A stretch of DNA of 7,870 nt from JBHHYR01 sp046757585 (GTDB taxonomy: Bacteria; Desulfobacterota; Binatia; HRBIN30), in NCBI GenBank assembly GCA_046757585.1, contig JBHHYR010000193.1:1-7870 (forward strand). The letters are read 5' to 3'. A program made the position numbers and the translations under genes. The first letter of the stretch is position 1. Each line of letters opens with the position of its first letter. The notes beneath the pieces are model-generated. The model had not been told where the DNA came from. It was given only the letters and a program-made list of their open reading frames with translations, and ran no database searches. Below are positions 1 through 6,679 of the stretch, piece by piece.

Positions 1-106
1 AGTGCAGCCGTTCAGCATTACGGTGACGTATTTCGCGAGGTGCCCCCTCCTGTCGAACGAGGGGGTTCGGGGAGGGAGTAGTGCGCCAGTCGCGACCTCC
101 CGCTTG

Positions 107-129
107 CCCACTCCTTGGTCAGGAGAGGG
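107..129. repeat. Imperfect inverted repeat, CTCCT/AGGAG hairpin
   Basis: The arms CCC-A-CTCCT (107-115) and AGGAG-A-GGG (121-129) pair around a five-base loop with one internal A:A mismatch. There is no following T-run, so a Rho-independent terminator is not supported. It may be a degenerate intergenic repeat unit. This is a sequence observation only. Confidence 0.35.
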
Positions 130-229
130 GGAATCCACATGTCACCGCATTTGTGAACAGCCGTACTCCGCGTGCCGGTTGCAGAAGCGAAGGGTGCCCG
201 GGCATCCTGCGTGCTTGTGACGAACCAAC

Positions 230-238
230 GGGGAGGAG
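230..238 (+). promoter_or_regulatory. Ribosome binding site of the SDR gene
   Basis: GGGGAGGAG ends six bases before the ATG at 245. It is a strong Shine-Dalgarno match with good spacing and fixes the start of the dehydrogenase. Confidence 0.75.
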
Positions 239-244
239 TCCCTC

Positions 245-1024
245 ATGCCGCGACGTTTGGATGACAAGGTTGCACTGATTACCGGTGGCGGCGGCGGCAT
301 CGGCCGCGCCTGCGCGAAGAGGTTCGCCGCCGAAGGTGCGCAGGTGCTCGTGGTGGATGCCGACGAGGACGCGGGACGGGCGGTGGCCGATGAGATCCGT
401 GCATGCGGTGGAACGGCGGTGTTCCATCGAGCCGACGTGAGCCAGAGCGCGGACGTTCAAAGTATGATCACCGGTGCCGAAGCCCGGTTCGGAGCCTTGC
501 ATGTCTTGTTCAACAACGCCGGGATCTTTCCCGGCGCAGACGGCTCGGTCGTTGACACTGACGACGCAGTCTTTGACCGTGTCATTGCCGTGAACCTCAA
601 AGGGGTGTTCCTCGGTTGCAAATACGGAATCCCTGCTCTCCTGCGCGCGGGAGGAGGATCGGTCATCAACACGGCGTCTTTCGTGGCGGTGATGGGTGCA
701 GCCACCTCACAGAGTGCCTACACTGCCTCCAAAGGGGGGGTGCTGGCGCTAACGCGGGAGATTGCCATCGAGTTTGCGCGCCGCGGCATTCGGGCCAACG
801 CGCTGTGCCCCGGACCGGTGAACACGCCGCTGCTGCGATCGTTGCTGGCCGATCCTGCTGCGCGGGCCCGGCGGCTGGTACACCTGCCGATGGGACGCCT
901 GGCCGAGGCGGACGAGATCGCTGCCGCCGCGCTGTACCTGGCGTCGGACGAGTCCTCCTATGTCACCGGTACGACTTTCTTGGTCGACGGCGGTACCAGC
1001 GGGGCGTACGTGACGGCGGAGTGA
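245..1024 (+). CDS. SDR family NAD(P)-dependent oxidoreductase
   Basis: A 259-residue classical short-chain dehydrogenase/reductase, the usual length for the family and a soluble cytoplasmic enzyme. The Rossmann glycine motif TGGGGGIG is at residues 13-20. Asp38 at the end of the second beta strand suggests a preference for NAD(H) over NADP(H). Further landmarks are Asp64 in ADV, NNAG at 90-93, and the catalytic residues Ser145, Tyr159 and Lys163 (YxxxK). CPGPVNTPL (188-196) and the C-terminal VDGG (247-250) are also typical. It probably interconverts an alcohol and a ketone, as in FabG-like or cyclohexanol/steroid dehydrogenases, but motifs do not give the substrate. The ATG is set by a strong ribosome binding site. 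The gene stands alone and converges on the hydrolase with a 62-base gap. Confidence 0.93.
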   Translation: MPRRLDDKVALITGGGGGIGRACAKRFAAEGAQVLVVDADEDAGRAVADEIRACGGTAVFHRADVSQSADVQSMITGAEARFGALHVLFNNAGIFPGADGSVVDTDDAVFDRVIAVNLKGVFLGCKYGIPALLRAGGGSVINTASFVAVMGAATSQSAYTASKGGVLALTREIAIEFARRGIRANALCPGPVNTPLLRSLLADPAARARRLVHLPMGRLAEADEIAAAALYLASDESSYVTGTTFLVDGGTSGAYVTAE

Positions 1025-1086
1025 CTCCAGCAGGGGCACGTGGATTTCGGCAGGTCGCGGTACAGCGGCGCAGGCGCGGCGCACCG

Positions 1087-2247
1087 TCAAGCCTGCGGTC
1101 GGGCGTGCAGCGCCCGGACCGTCGCCCGCCGGCTGGGGACGGTCCTCGCCCGGTGCGCGTCGAGCCACTCGAGGATCACCGGGTAGACATCATCGGGCGC
1201 GTGCAGGCCGAGGATCAGGTCGGCGTGGCTGTAGTCGTGCGCAAATCCGTACTGCTTGCCAATGATGCGGAAGGCTTTGTCCCGTGAGGTGATACGGTCG
1301 TAGACGTATTCCAGATCCCGAGGTGGCGTGAGGCCATCCTTGCTGCCGGCGATAATGAGAATCGGCACCGTGATACGTTCCAAATGATCGGTGAAGTCAA
1401 ACATCGCATAGCGATCGCGCATCGTTTTCGTCTCGTACCAGTGGGCGAACTCGCGCAGCAAGGAAGCCGGTAAATCGTCGACTGCCGTCAACATGAGCGT
1501 GCGCAGTAGGTTCACGTCGGCGTTTCCGCGGTGCCAGCCTAGCTCGGAGAGGGTGCTGCTCACGTACCGCGCCAGCAACGGTGCGAGCGGCGCGCTCAGT
1601 CGGGCAAGCGTGCCGAGCGGGATTCGCGCCGGCAGGTAGCGCAGCAAATTCCGGTACGGAACGCCGAAGTCCAGCAACGGATGCCCTACGTTGCTCATCG
1701 TCGGCGAGCCGACCGTGACAGTGCTGGCGATCTTGTAATGGACTGGACTCATCAGCAACGCGTACGCGATCATGCCACCCATGGAATGGCCAACCCAGTG
1801 GACTTTGCGGGCGTGGGTTTCGAGCAACACCTTGTGGAGCGCGGCAGGCCCGTCGTGCTGGACGTAGTCCTCAAAGGTCCAGTCATAGCGTTTACGGTTC
1901 CACCAAGTGGGGCGCGTGGACCGGCCGGCACCCCGGAGCTCGACAACCCAGACGTCATAGCCTTGCAGCATGAGGTAGCGGGCTAGTGAGATGCGTCCCG
2001 GGCCGTCCATGTCCCACCGGTTTGAAGACATGCCGTGGCACAGCAATACGGGCGTCTGGTGGCGGCGCTTCGGTGGCAGGTAGCGGTAGAGCGCCAACTG
2101 CCACCGGTCGTGGGTGCGGATGCGATGGAACTGCGGCCGGGGTGTGCGACCACGCTCAAACCAGGCGTCGATCACGCGCTGCATATCACTGCGATTAGCA
2201 CGCGAAGGGGTGCCGGTGCCAGGGCAGACGCGTCCAGATGAACGCAC
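1087..2247 (-). CDS. Alpha/beta fold hydrolase, lipase-like
   Basis: A 386-residue hydrolase if read from the GTG at 2247. The ATG at 2184 (residue 22) is an alternative, because the conserved part starts about there and neither start has a clear ribosome binding site. The oxyanion-hole HG is at 71-72, followed by SLARYLMLQGYDVW and ELRGAGRS (103-110), resembling the acid/gastric lipase branch. The nucleophile elbow GHSMGG (153-158) gives Ser155. GSKDGLTPP gives Asp304 and HDYSHADL gives His341, so the Ser-Asp-His triad is complete. No signal peptide is seen, so it is probably cytoplasmic. Likely activity is hydrolysis of an ester or lipid-like substrate; the specificity is unknown. It lies 48 bases downstream of the NYN gene on the same strand and could be co-transcribed with it. 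Confidence 0.88.
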   Translation of the reverse strand: MRSSGRVCPGTGTPSRANRSDMQRVIDAWFERGRTPRPQFHRIRTHDRWQLALYRYLPPKRRHQTPVLLCHGMSSNRWDMDGPGRISLARYLMLQGYDVWVVELRGAGRSTRPTWWNRKRYDWTFEDYVQHDGPAALHKVLLETHARKVHWVGHSMGGMIAYALLMSPVHYKIASTVTVGSPTMSNVGHPLLDFGVPYRNLLRYLPARIPLGTLARLSAPLAPLLARYVSSTLSELGWHRGNADVNLLRTLMLTAVDDLPASLLREFAHWYETKTMRDRYAMFDFTDHLERITVPILIIAGSKDGLTPPRDLEYVYDRITSRDKAFRIIGKQYGFAHDYSHADLILGLHAPDDVYPVILEWLDAHRARTVPSRRATVRALHARPQA

Positions 2248-2295
2248 GCCCCCACGTGCAGTTACCCCTTGACAACGGCGCGCAACGCGGCTGCG

Positions 2296-3339
2296 TCACG
2301 CCCGTTCCGGCGGCGCTTCCGGTGGGGACGCTGGCGTTTTGGGGGCACCCGGAGCCGCCGTGCGGTGCCGGTGCCGGCCGCCACGGCGCCGGGGCCGGCG
2401 CGCGGTGTGTGGGACGGGAGGCGTCGTGCCAGACTCCTGCGGGATACCCGCCCAGCGCACCATGCCGGTCGGACTGACTTCAACGCCCTGCATCCTGCGT
2501 AGCCGCGTGATGAGTCGCGGCGACCCAGGCGGTCGATTGAATCCCTCGGCCCGCAAGGTGTTGGCCAGCAAGTCGAGGGTGATCCACCGCTCTGGGTGTC
2601 CTGCCAGTCGCTGTAACGCCGTCTGGATCTGTTCGTGCGATGCCGCGTGCGCGGCCTCGTCGGCGGTGCGCTGCGGCAGCGCTCTCGGTGTGGCCGCTGC
2701 CACAGCAGCTTCTTGCTTGCCCGCCGCCGGCGGTGGCTGCGGGCTCCGGCGCCGCCGTGCGCGGCTGCGGGGTTCCCTCGTACTGGGCGCAGCCGCGCCA
2801 GGGCGCCCTCCATCCTGGGGGAGGGCGCGGTACGACAGACGCCGAAAGACCACGCCCGCCGCCGCAGCGGCATCGCCGACCGCGTCGAAGGCGCGGTCGT
2901 CAGAGACGATTTCCAGCACGTCACCGGGTGCCGCACTCGCGAGCCAGCGGCCCGCAGCAACCGCGATCCACAGGTCGCTCCAATCACGCACCCCAACCGC
3001 CGGGGCGCTGTGCACGAGTTGCGCTCCGTGACCGGCTAGCATACGCGCGACGCGTGCCCCGATGGACCGCCAGTTGCCAAGCGCCGTCAGCTCCGTAGAC
3101 TGGGCGGTGCGGTCGATTCGGAGCTGCTCGAGTACCTTTGCAAGCTCCGCCTCACCACTGGTATTCTCGACGTCTATGAAGACCGCGCGCCGCGGTGAAC
3201 GCGGGGCGAGAGCCGGAGACGGCGGAGCGAGCCGCGATGTCTTCTTGCGCCGCGCCGCCGCCGTCTTGGTGGCGCGGGGTTTCGTTGCGGTACGCTTCGT
3301 CGTTGCAGCAGACTTCCGGACCAGTTTCTTTCGTTCCAT
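2296..3339 (-). CDS. NYN domain protein with OST-HTH/LOTUS-like C-terminus
   Basis: A 347-residue protein in four parts. Residues 1-50 are a Lys/Arg/Ala/Thr-rich basic tail like histone H1. Residues 51-172 form a PIN-like NYN domain: FIDVEN (54-59) supplies acidic residues Asp56 and Glu58, WSDLWIAVAAG supplies Asp122, and SDDRAFD supplies Asp147, Asp148 and Asp152, the expected metal-binding set for a nuclease. Residues 173-234 are a low-complexity linker rich in Ala, Arg and Pro. Residues 235-298 (EQIQTAL, WITLDLLANTL, GSPRLITRLRRM, VEVSP, MVRWAG) look like a winged-helix OST-HTH/LOTUS domain, which binds RNA. A basic Pro-rich tail follows. By family, it is a probable RNA-binding ribonuclease; its target is unknown. 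No ribosome binding site precedes the ATG, so the message may be leaderless. Confidence 0.85.
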   Translation of the reverse strand: MERKKLVRKSAATTKRTATKPRATKTAAARRKKTSRLAPPSPALAPRSPRRAVFIDVENTSGEAELAKVLEQLRIDRTAQSTELTALGNWRSIGARVARMLAGHGAQLVHSAPAVGVRDWSDLWIAVAAGRWLASAAPGDVLEIVSDDRAFDAVGDAAAAAGVVFRRLSYRALPQDGGRPGAAAPSTREPRSRARRRRSPQPPPAAGKQEAAVAAATPRALPQRTADEAAHAASHEQIQTALQRLAGHPERWITLDLLANTLRAEGFNRPPGSPRLITRLRRMQGVEVSPTGMVRWAGIPQESGTTPPVPHTARRPRRRGGRHRHRTAAPGAPKTPASPPEAPPERA

Positions 3340-3346
3340 GTTGCGA

Positions 3347-3375
3347 TGTATGGCGTGAATCGGGGCGCTTGTCTA
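3347..3375 (-). promoter_or_regulatory. Possible leaderless promoter of the NYN gene
   Basis: On the minus strand, TAGACA (3375-3370, five of six to the sigma-70 -35 box) lies 17 bases from CATACA (3352-3347, three of six to -10). Only seven bases separate the latter from the ATG at 3339, which has no Shine-Dalgarno sequence. This would fit leaderless transcription, but the -10 match is weak. Confidence 0.2.
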
Positions 3376-3446
3376 ATCTCAGCAGTGTGTGACGAGGGCT
3401 AGCAGCGCCGAACCAGCAACCAGAGAGAGGATCTCAGATTCCCCCA

Positions 3447-4145
3447 ATGTGTTCCCGCACTGCCCTCGCCGTCATGGCGCGCTACCCGATCGCCGGAACG
3501 GTGAAAACCCGCTTGGCGGCGGCCATAGGCGCTCAGCGTGCGTGTAACCTATACCGTGCCTTCTTGCGCGACATTGGCGCTCGGTTCGGTGGCGGGCCAC
3601 GGGAACTCGTGTGGGTTTTCCATCCTCCCCATGCAGATTTTGCGGCCGTCGCCACGCCTGCAGCCCGCTGCCTGCCCCAACGGGGTCGGAACCTCGGTGA
3701 GCGCATGCACAATTGCTTCCGCGAGCTGTTTGCGGACGGCTTCGCAAACGTCATCATGATCGGCGCCGACGTGCCTCATGTGCGCGAGACCTGGCTGAAT
3801 GAGGCCGACGAGCACCTGAACGAAGTCGACGTCGTACTCGGTCCGAGCGCGGATGGGGGCTATTACCTGGTTGCGATGCGCTCTCCGCACGATGTGTTCT
3901 CCGGCATCGAGATGAGCACCAATCGGGTGCTGTCCGACACGCTGCGGAAAACGGCGGCGCTCGGACTCCAGGTGCGCCTCCTCCCCGAAACCTTCGATGT
4001 GGACGACGAACGCGATCTGCTGCGGCTGCGGAGCCTCCTCGAAGAGGAGGAGAGTTGCCATTTGCCACACACCGCTGCGGTGTTGGCGGAGTGGGAGGGC
4101 GAGAGCGCAGAGAGCGCGCCGCACGAAACAGGTGAGGATCAGTAG
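3447..4145 (+). CDS. TIGR04282/DUF2064 family glycosyltransferase
   Basis: A 232-residue protein of the CofC/MobA-like nucleotidyltransferase fold, near the usual family length. Landmarks are the N-terminal AVMARYPIAGTVKTRL (8-23) with the nucleotide-binding Lys20-Thr-Arg-Leu, IGADVP (105-110, equivalent to the usual IG-D-P metal-binding turn), GPSADGGYYL (132-141), FSGIEMST (151-158) and FDVDDERDL (183-191). The family is annotated as 'transferase 1, rSAM/selenodomain-associated' and, in some databases, as an arsenosugar biosynthesis glycosyltransferase. The biochemical role is poorly established, and no radical SAM partner is present here. The ATG at 3447 puts the first strand where the family starts; a GAGAGAGG at 3423-3430 is too distant to be a good ribosome binding site. 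Its last seven bases overlap the end of the opposing dehydrogenase gene. Confidence 0.88.
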   Translation: MCSRTALAVMARYPIAGTVKTRLAAAIGAQRACNLYRAFLRDIGARFGGGPRELVWVFHPPHADFAAVATPAARCLPQRGRNLGERMHNCFRELFADGFANVIMIGADVPHVRETWLNEADEHLNEVDVVLGPSADGGYYLVAMRSPHDVFSGIEMSTNRVLSDTLRKTAALGLQVRLLPETFDVDDERDLLRLRSLLEEEESCHLPHTAAVLAEWEGESAESAPHETGEDQ

Positions 4146-5164
4146 CGGCGCCTGCGGTCGAGCTGACTGAGCAGCGGCGCACCCTTGAGGAAGCGCTGCA
4201 CGTTGTCCGCGAAGAGCGCGATGGCTTGCGGCAGGTACTGCGCCACATTTGCAGCGACGTGCGGTGTGAGCAGAACGTTCGGTAGCGCCCACAGGGGGCT
4301 TTCTACCGGTAGCGGCTCCTGGGCAAACACGTCGAGGGCGGCTCCGGCGATGCCACCGGTGCGGAGAGCGGTAACCAGGGCCGCCTCATCAACGACGGTA
4401 CCGCGCGCAACGTTGATCAACACCGCATCCGCTTTCATCGCTGCAAGCTCGGTGGCGCCCATCATGTGGCGGGTCTCCGGAGTTTCGGCGACGGCGAGCA
4501 CGACGTAGTCGGATGCGGCGAGCAATGCCGGCAGCTCGGTACGAGACAGGAGGCGATCGATGCCCGTGATGCGCCGGCCCTGGGGGCTGCTGCGGCCCAC
4601 ACCCAAGACACGCATGCCAAATGCTTGCGCCAGGCGGGCCACGGCGCCGCCAATGCTGCCCACCCCGACGAGCCCCACCGTCTGGCCGGCCAGCGACTGG
4701 ATGCGCGTCATGCGCCAGTGCCGCTCCTGCCGCTCGCGCTCGAAGTGTGCCAGGCGCTTGGCAAAGTACAACATGCCGGCAAAGACGTGCTCGGCTATGA
4801 CCGCTGCGAAATGGCCGCCGGCCGTGGTGACGGTGATGTCCGACTCGAGCACGCCAGTGGCGCGCAGGTGATCAATGCCGGTGGCCGGCGTGGCGACCCA
4901 GCGTACGCCGGGGGCCAGGCGAGGTAGGTTGCGGGGTACCACGAAGCCGAACACGACGTCGGCGCGCGCCAGCGCCGCGCGGAGCGCATCCGACAGTACT
5001 TCGGGCTCGGGCGGCTGTGCACCCGTGCGCCGGGCCGATACCTCTGCCCAAGAACTCCGGTACTCGGCATGGACGAGCAGGATGCCGGGGTCGAGCGCCC
5101 GGACCGAGTCGAACTCGGCGTCATACGCGGCGGCGTTCAAAGCGACGATGGTGAGGGGCCGCAT
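4139..5164 (-). CDS. D-2-hydroxyacid dehydrogenase (NAD-dependent)
   Basis: A 341-residue member of the D-isomer specific 2-hydroxyacid dehydrogenase family. It has an N-terminal catalytic flavodoxin-like half, a Rossmann insert with GVGSIG (167-172), and the catalytic set Arg254 (NVARG), Glu283 (AQEPLP) and His302 (TPHVAA), all intact. The family reduces 2-keto acids to D-2-hydroxyacids or the reverse, in the cytoplasm. GxGxxG followed by a short stretch to Arg191-Ser192-Ser193 could accept NADP(H), so the cofactor is open. The frame extends upstream to 5239, inside the LLM gene. I chose the ATG at 5164 because the first beta strand (RPLTIVAL) follows it directly and it overlaps the upstream stop as TGATG. 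It is the last gene of the operon and is probably translated by reinitiation. Confidence 0.92.
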   Translation of the reverse strand: MRPLTIVALNAAAYDAEFDSVRALDPGILLVHAEYRSSWAEVSARRTGAQPPEPEVLSDALRAALARADVVFGFVVPRNLPRLAPGVRWVATPATGIDHLRATGVLESDITVTTAGGHFAAVIAEHVFAGMLYFAKRLAHFERERQERHWRMTRIQSLAGQTVGLVGVGSIGGAVARLAQAFGMRVLGVGRSSPQGRRITGIDRLLSRTELPALLAASDYVVLAVAETPETRHMMGATELAAMKADAVLINVARGTVVDEAALVTALRTGGIAGAALDVFAQEPLPVESPLWALPNVLLTPHVAANVAQYLPQAIALFADNVQRFLKGAPLLSQLDRRRRY

Positions 5165-6063
5165 CAGCGCGATGAGAGCCCCGCGCGGCGCGCGAACTCT
5201 TCCATCAGTTCGAGCGAGTGCTCGAAAGTCCGAGCCCAAAAGGCGATCGGGACGCTGATGATCGTGACCCCGATCTTCTCCAGTCGTGGTAGGCGATCGA
5301 GAAGATCGTCCAGCGCGGCGGCCCCACCGGCGGATGCGACGCCGATCGCACCGGGATCGCGGCCCGCCCCTTCCGCCTGGTGGCGAATCGTGGCGATGTC
5401 TGCAGCAAGATCATCGAGTGTCGGCCGGGGCGCGGCTATCCACCCGTCACCCGCACGGGCGACGCGCCGTAACGCAGCTGGGCTGCCGCCGCCGATCCAG
5501 ATCGGTGGCGGCTGCTGGGCTGGTTTGGGGAAGAAGGCGGCCTCCTGCAACTCGAACCAGCGCCCCCGGAAGGTGACCCGCTCCTCGCTCCACAGCGACC
5601 GCAGCAAGGCGATATACTCATCGAGCCGGCGGCCGCGCTCGCGGAAGGGCACTCCCAGCATGTCAAATTCCTCCTTGAGCCAGCCGCCCGCGACGCCGAG
5701 CAGCAACCGGCCATGTGACAGGACGTCCAAGCTGGCAAGCTGCTTTCCGAGCACGATCGGGTTGCGGTACGGCAGCACCAGCACGGAGGAGCCTAGCCGG
5801 ATCCGCCTGGTCAGCGCTGCCACGTAGGACAGCGTCGCCACGATATCCAGAACCGGGTCAGTGACGGGATAGGGAAACCGCCCGCCGTACGGGTACGGTG
5901 TCGTGATGGTCCGGGGAAAGATGATGTGTTCCGCCGTCCAGAGTACGTGGTACCCGAGCTGCTCGGCCCTCACCGCGACGGTGCGGATGCGATCGCGGGC
6001 ATCGGCGCCGCGCGCCAGCGGCCCAAACTGCGGTAGAAGGACCCCGAATTGCAGGGACGTCAC
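5164..6063 (-). CDS. LLM class F420-dependent oxidoreductase (TIGR03619-like)
   Basis: A 299-residue luciferase-like monooxygenase-fold TIM barrel. Recognisable family segments are FGVLLPQFGP at the N-terminus, LWTAEHIIFP (41-50), IRLGSSVLVLPYRNPI (88-103), LDVLSHGRLLLGVAGGW (112-128), EEFDMLGVPFRERGRRLDEY (131-150) and PPIWIGGGSPAALRRVAR (186-203). These match the F420-type subgroup usually annotated as TIGR03619, but FMN use cannot be excluded from sequence. The enzyme is expected to oxidise or reduce a small organic substrate using reduced F420 or flavin; the substrate is not predictable. The start is a GTG at 6063, whose GTGA overlaps the stop of the upstream VOC-like gene by four bases, indicating translational coupling. 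The stop shares one base with the start of the dehydrogenase downstream. Confidence 0.93.
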   Translation of the reverse strand: MTSLQFGVLLPQFGPLARGADARDRIRTVAVRAEQLGYHVLWTAEHIIFPRTITTPYPYGGRFPYPVTDPVLDIVATLSYVAALTRRIRLGSSVLVLPYRNPIVLGKQLASLDVLSHGRLLLGVAGGWLKEEFDMLGVPFRERGRRLDEYIALLRSLWSEERVTFRGRWFELQEAAFFPKPAQQPPPIWIGGGSPAALRRVARAGDGWIAAPRPTLDDLAADIATIRHQAEGAGRDPGAIGVASAGGAAALDDLLDRLPRLEKIGVTIISVPIAFWARTFEHSLELMEEFARRAGLSSR

Positions 6064-6605
6064 TGCGTGGACCCCGCCGGCTCCGAATGCGCTTTCCGCT
6101 TTCTCATTGCTTGCATCTCGAAGGTGTTGCGGAACGGTCCGAGCAGGCCGATCCGTATGAAGGCCTGATAGAGATAGTCGGTCAGGGCACGGCTATCGCC
6201 AGGTCGAAAGACGTCCACGACGCGAATCTCGAACTCCGGCCGATCGTGCTGCAGCCGTTCAGCCAACGCGACACGCTGCTCCCACGCGGCGACCGTGGGC
6301 ACCATGAAACCGCAGTGATCATTGTAATCCGCCGCGATGCGTTCGAGACCCTCGAGTGCCAGGTCCAGGTCGGCGTCTTGGCGGCGCAGGCGGGCCATGG
6401 CGGCATGCAACGCCGCCGCGGGCGCCGCCGGGCGAAGATACAGCGCCCCGGCATGCATATCGTCCGAGAGACGATAGCCGAGCAGATACGGTTTGCTCAC
6501 GAACTTGACCCAGGGGAACAGGGCGTCGATGCACGCCTCGACGAGCGAGAACCGCTCCGGCGGCACGGCGTAGTTGTTGTGGTTCCAGGAGTCCTGTAGG
6601 CCCAT
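6060..6605 (-). CDS. VOC/glyoxalase-like hypothetical protein
   Basis: A 181-residue protein that I cannot place in a named family. It reads as two beta-alpha-beta-beta-beta modules, the vicinal oxygen chelate pattern. Module one runs from NHNNYAV (8-14) through helix SLVEACIDALF and strands VKFVSKP, LLGYRLS and AGALYLRP. Module two runs from DHCGFMV (96-102) through TVAAWEQRVALAERLQ, FEIRVVDVFRPG and FRNTFEMQ. His9, His97 and Glu163 sit where VOC proteins usually place metal ligands, so a metal-dependent isomerase, lyase, dioxygenase or binding protein is possible. The frame extends upstream to 6662, but the ATG at 6605 has a GGAGAGGG Shine-Dalgarno and begins the conserved-looking sequence. 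It is the first gene of the three-gene operon and overlaps the LLM gene as GTGA. Confidence 0.7.
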   Translation of the reverse strand: MGLQDSWNHNNYAVPPERFSLVEACIDALFPWVKFVSKPYLLGYRLSDDMHAGALYLRPAAPAAALHAAMARLRRQDADLDLALEGLERIAADYNDHCGFMVPTVAAWEQRVALAERLQHDRPEFEIRVVDVFRPGDSRALTDYLYQAFIRIGLLGPFRNTFEMQAMRKRKAHSEPAGSTQ

Positions 6606-6607
6606 CG

Positions 6608-6615
6608 CCCTCTCC
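6608..6615 (-). promoter_or_regulatory. Ribosome binding site of the VOC-like gene
   Basis: GGAGAGGG on the minus strand, with the GGAG core six bases before the ATG at 6605. It favours 6605 over the longer frame from 6662. Confidence 0.65.
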
Positions 6616-6617
6616 GA

Positions 6618-6650
6618 TTGCGAAGTCCGGGATGTCGCAGTATGTATCGC
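6618..6650. promoter_or_regulatory. Candidate divergent promoter region
   Basis: The gap between the operon and the diiron-protein gene is only 74 bases, so both promoters should lie in or near it. On the plus strand, TTGCGA (6618-6623) and TATGTA (6641-6646) are 17 bases apart, matching the sigma-70 boxes four and three of six. On the minus strand, the same AT-richer patch offers ATACATAC as a possible -10. This is a weak pattern match in a GC-rich genome. Confidence 0.3.
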
Positions 6651-6667
6651 GCTCAGCGTCACTCCAC

Positions 6668-6675
6668 AAGGAGGA
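6668..6675 (+). promoter_or_regulatory. Ribosome binding site of the diiron-type protein
   Basis: AAGGAGGA lies four bases before the ATG at 6680. It is a near-perfect Shine-Dalgarno and sets the start at 6680 rather than at the upstream in-frame codon at 6632. Confidence 0.8.
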
Positions 6676-6679
6676 TCAT

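Larger units (their letters stand above)
1..244. other. Intergenic leader with G/C-rich inverted segments
   Basis: No convincing gene is seen here. One frame is open from the left edge to a TAG at 79-81 (26 codons) and could be the tail of an upstream gene, but its codon usage is not typical of the window and I do not recognise it. Several short inverted segments lie in this stretch: CCCCCTC (43-49) with GAGGGGG (59-65), GGGAGG (70-75) with CCTCCC (96-101), and CTCCT (111-115) with AGGAG (121-125), the last extended by CCC/GGG across an A:A mismatch. None is followed by a T-run, so they are not classical terminators. They resemble the degenerate CCCTC/GAGGG intergenic repeats common in high-GC environmental genomes. 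The last bases hold the ribosome binding site of the SDR gene. Confidence 0.5.

Noticed and set aside
1069..1097. Inverted repeat CGCAGGC/GCCTGCG between the convergent SDR and hydrolase genes, considered as a terminator
   Set aside because: The loop is fifteen bases, no T-run follows on either strand, and one arm lies inside the hydrolase coding end. Chance pairing is likely in GC-rich sequence.
616..1287. 223-codon open frame on the plus strand running through the end of the SDR gene and into the hydrolase
   Set aside because: The SDR frame has all catalytic motifs across 616-1024, and this frame has none. Its 3' half lies antisense to the hydrolase.
2262..2996. Long open frame on the minus strand overlapping the NYN gene
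   Set aside because: Its product is Arg/Ser/Pro-rich with no recognisable domain, while the overlapping frame gives clear NYN and winged-helix motifs. It is a GC-driven shadow frame.
3549..4292. 247-codon minus-strand open frame antisense to the TIGR04282 gene
   Set aside because: No family resemblance. It lies opposite a gene with clear motifs and crosses into the dehydrogenase end in another frame.
5165..5239. Longer start for the D-2-hydroxyacid dehydrogenase at 5239
   Set aside because: The extension lies wholly inside the LLM gene and its residues do not match the family start. The overlapping TGATG start at 5164 fits operon coupling.
6606..6662. Longer start for the VOC-like protein at 6662
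   Set aside because: The extra 19 residues look non-conserved and would cross the divergent promoter gap. The ATG at 6605 has a good ribosome binding site.
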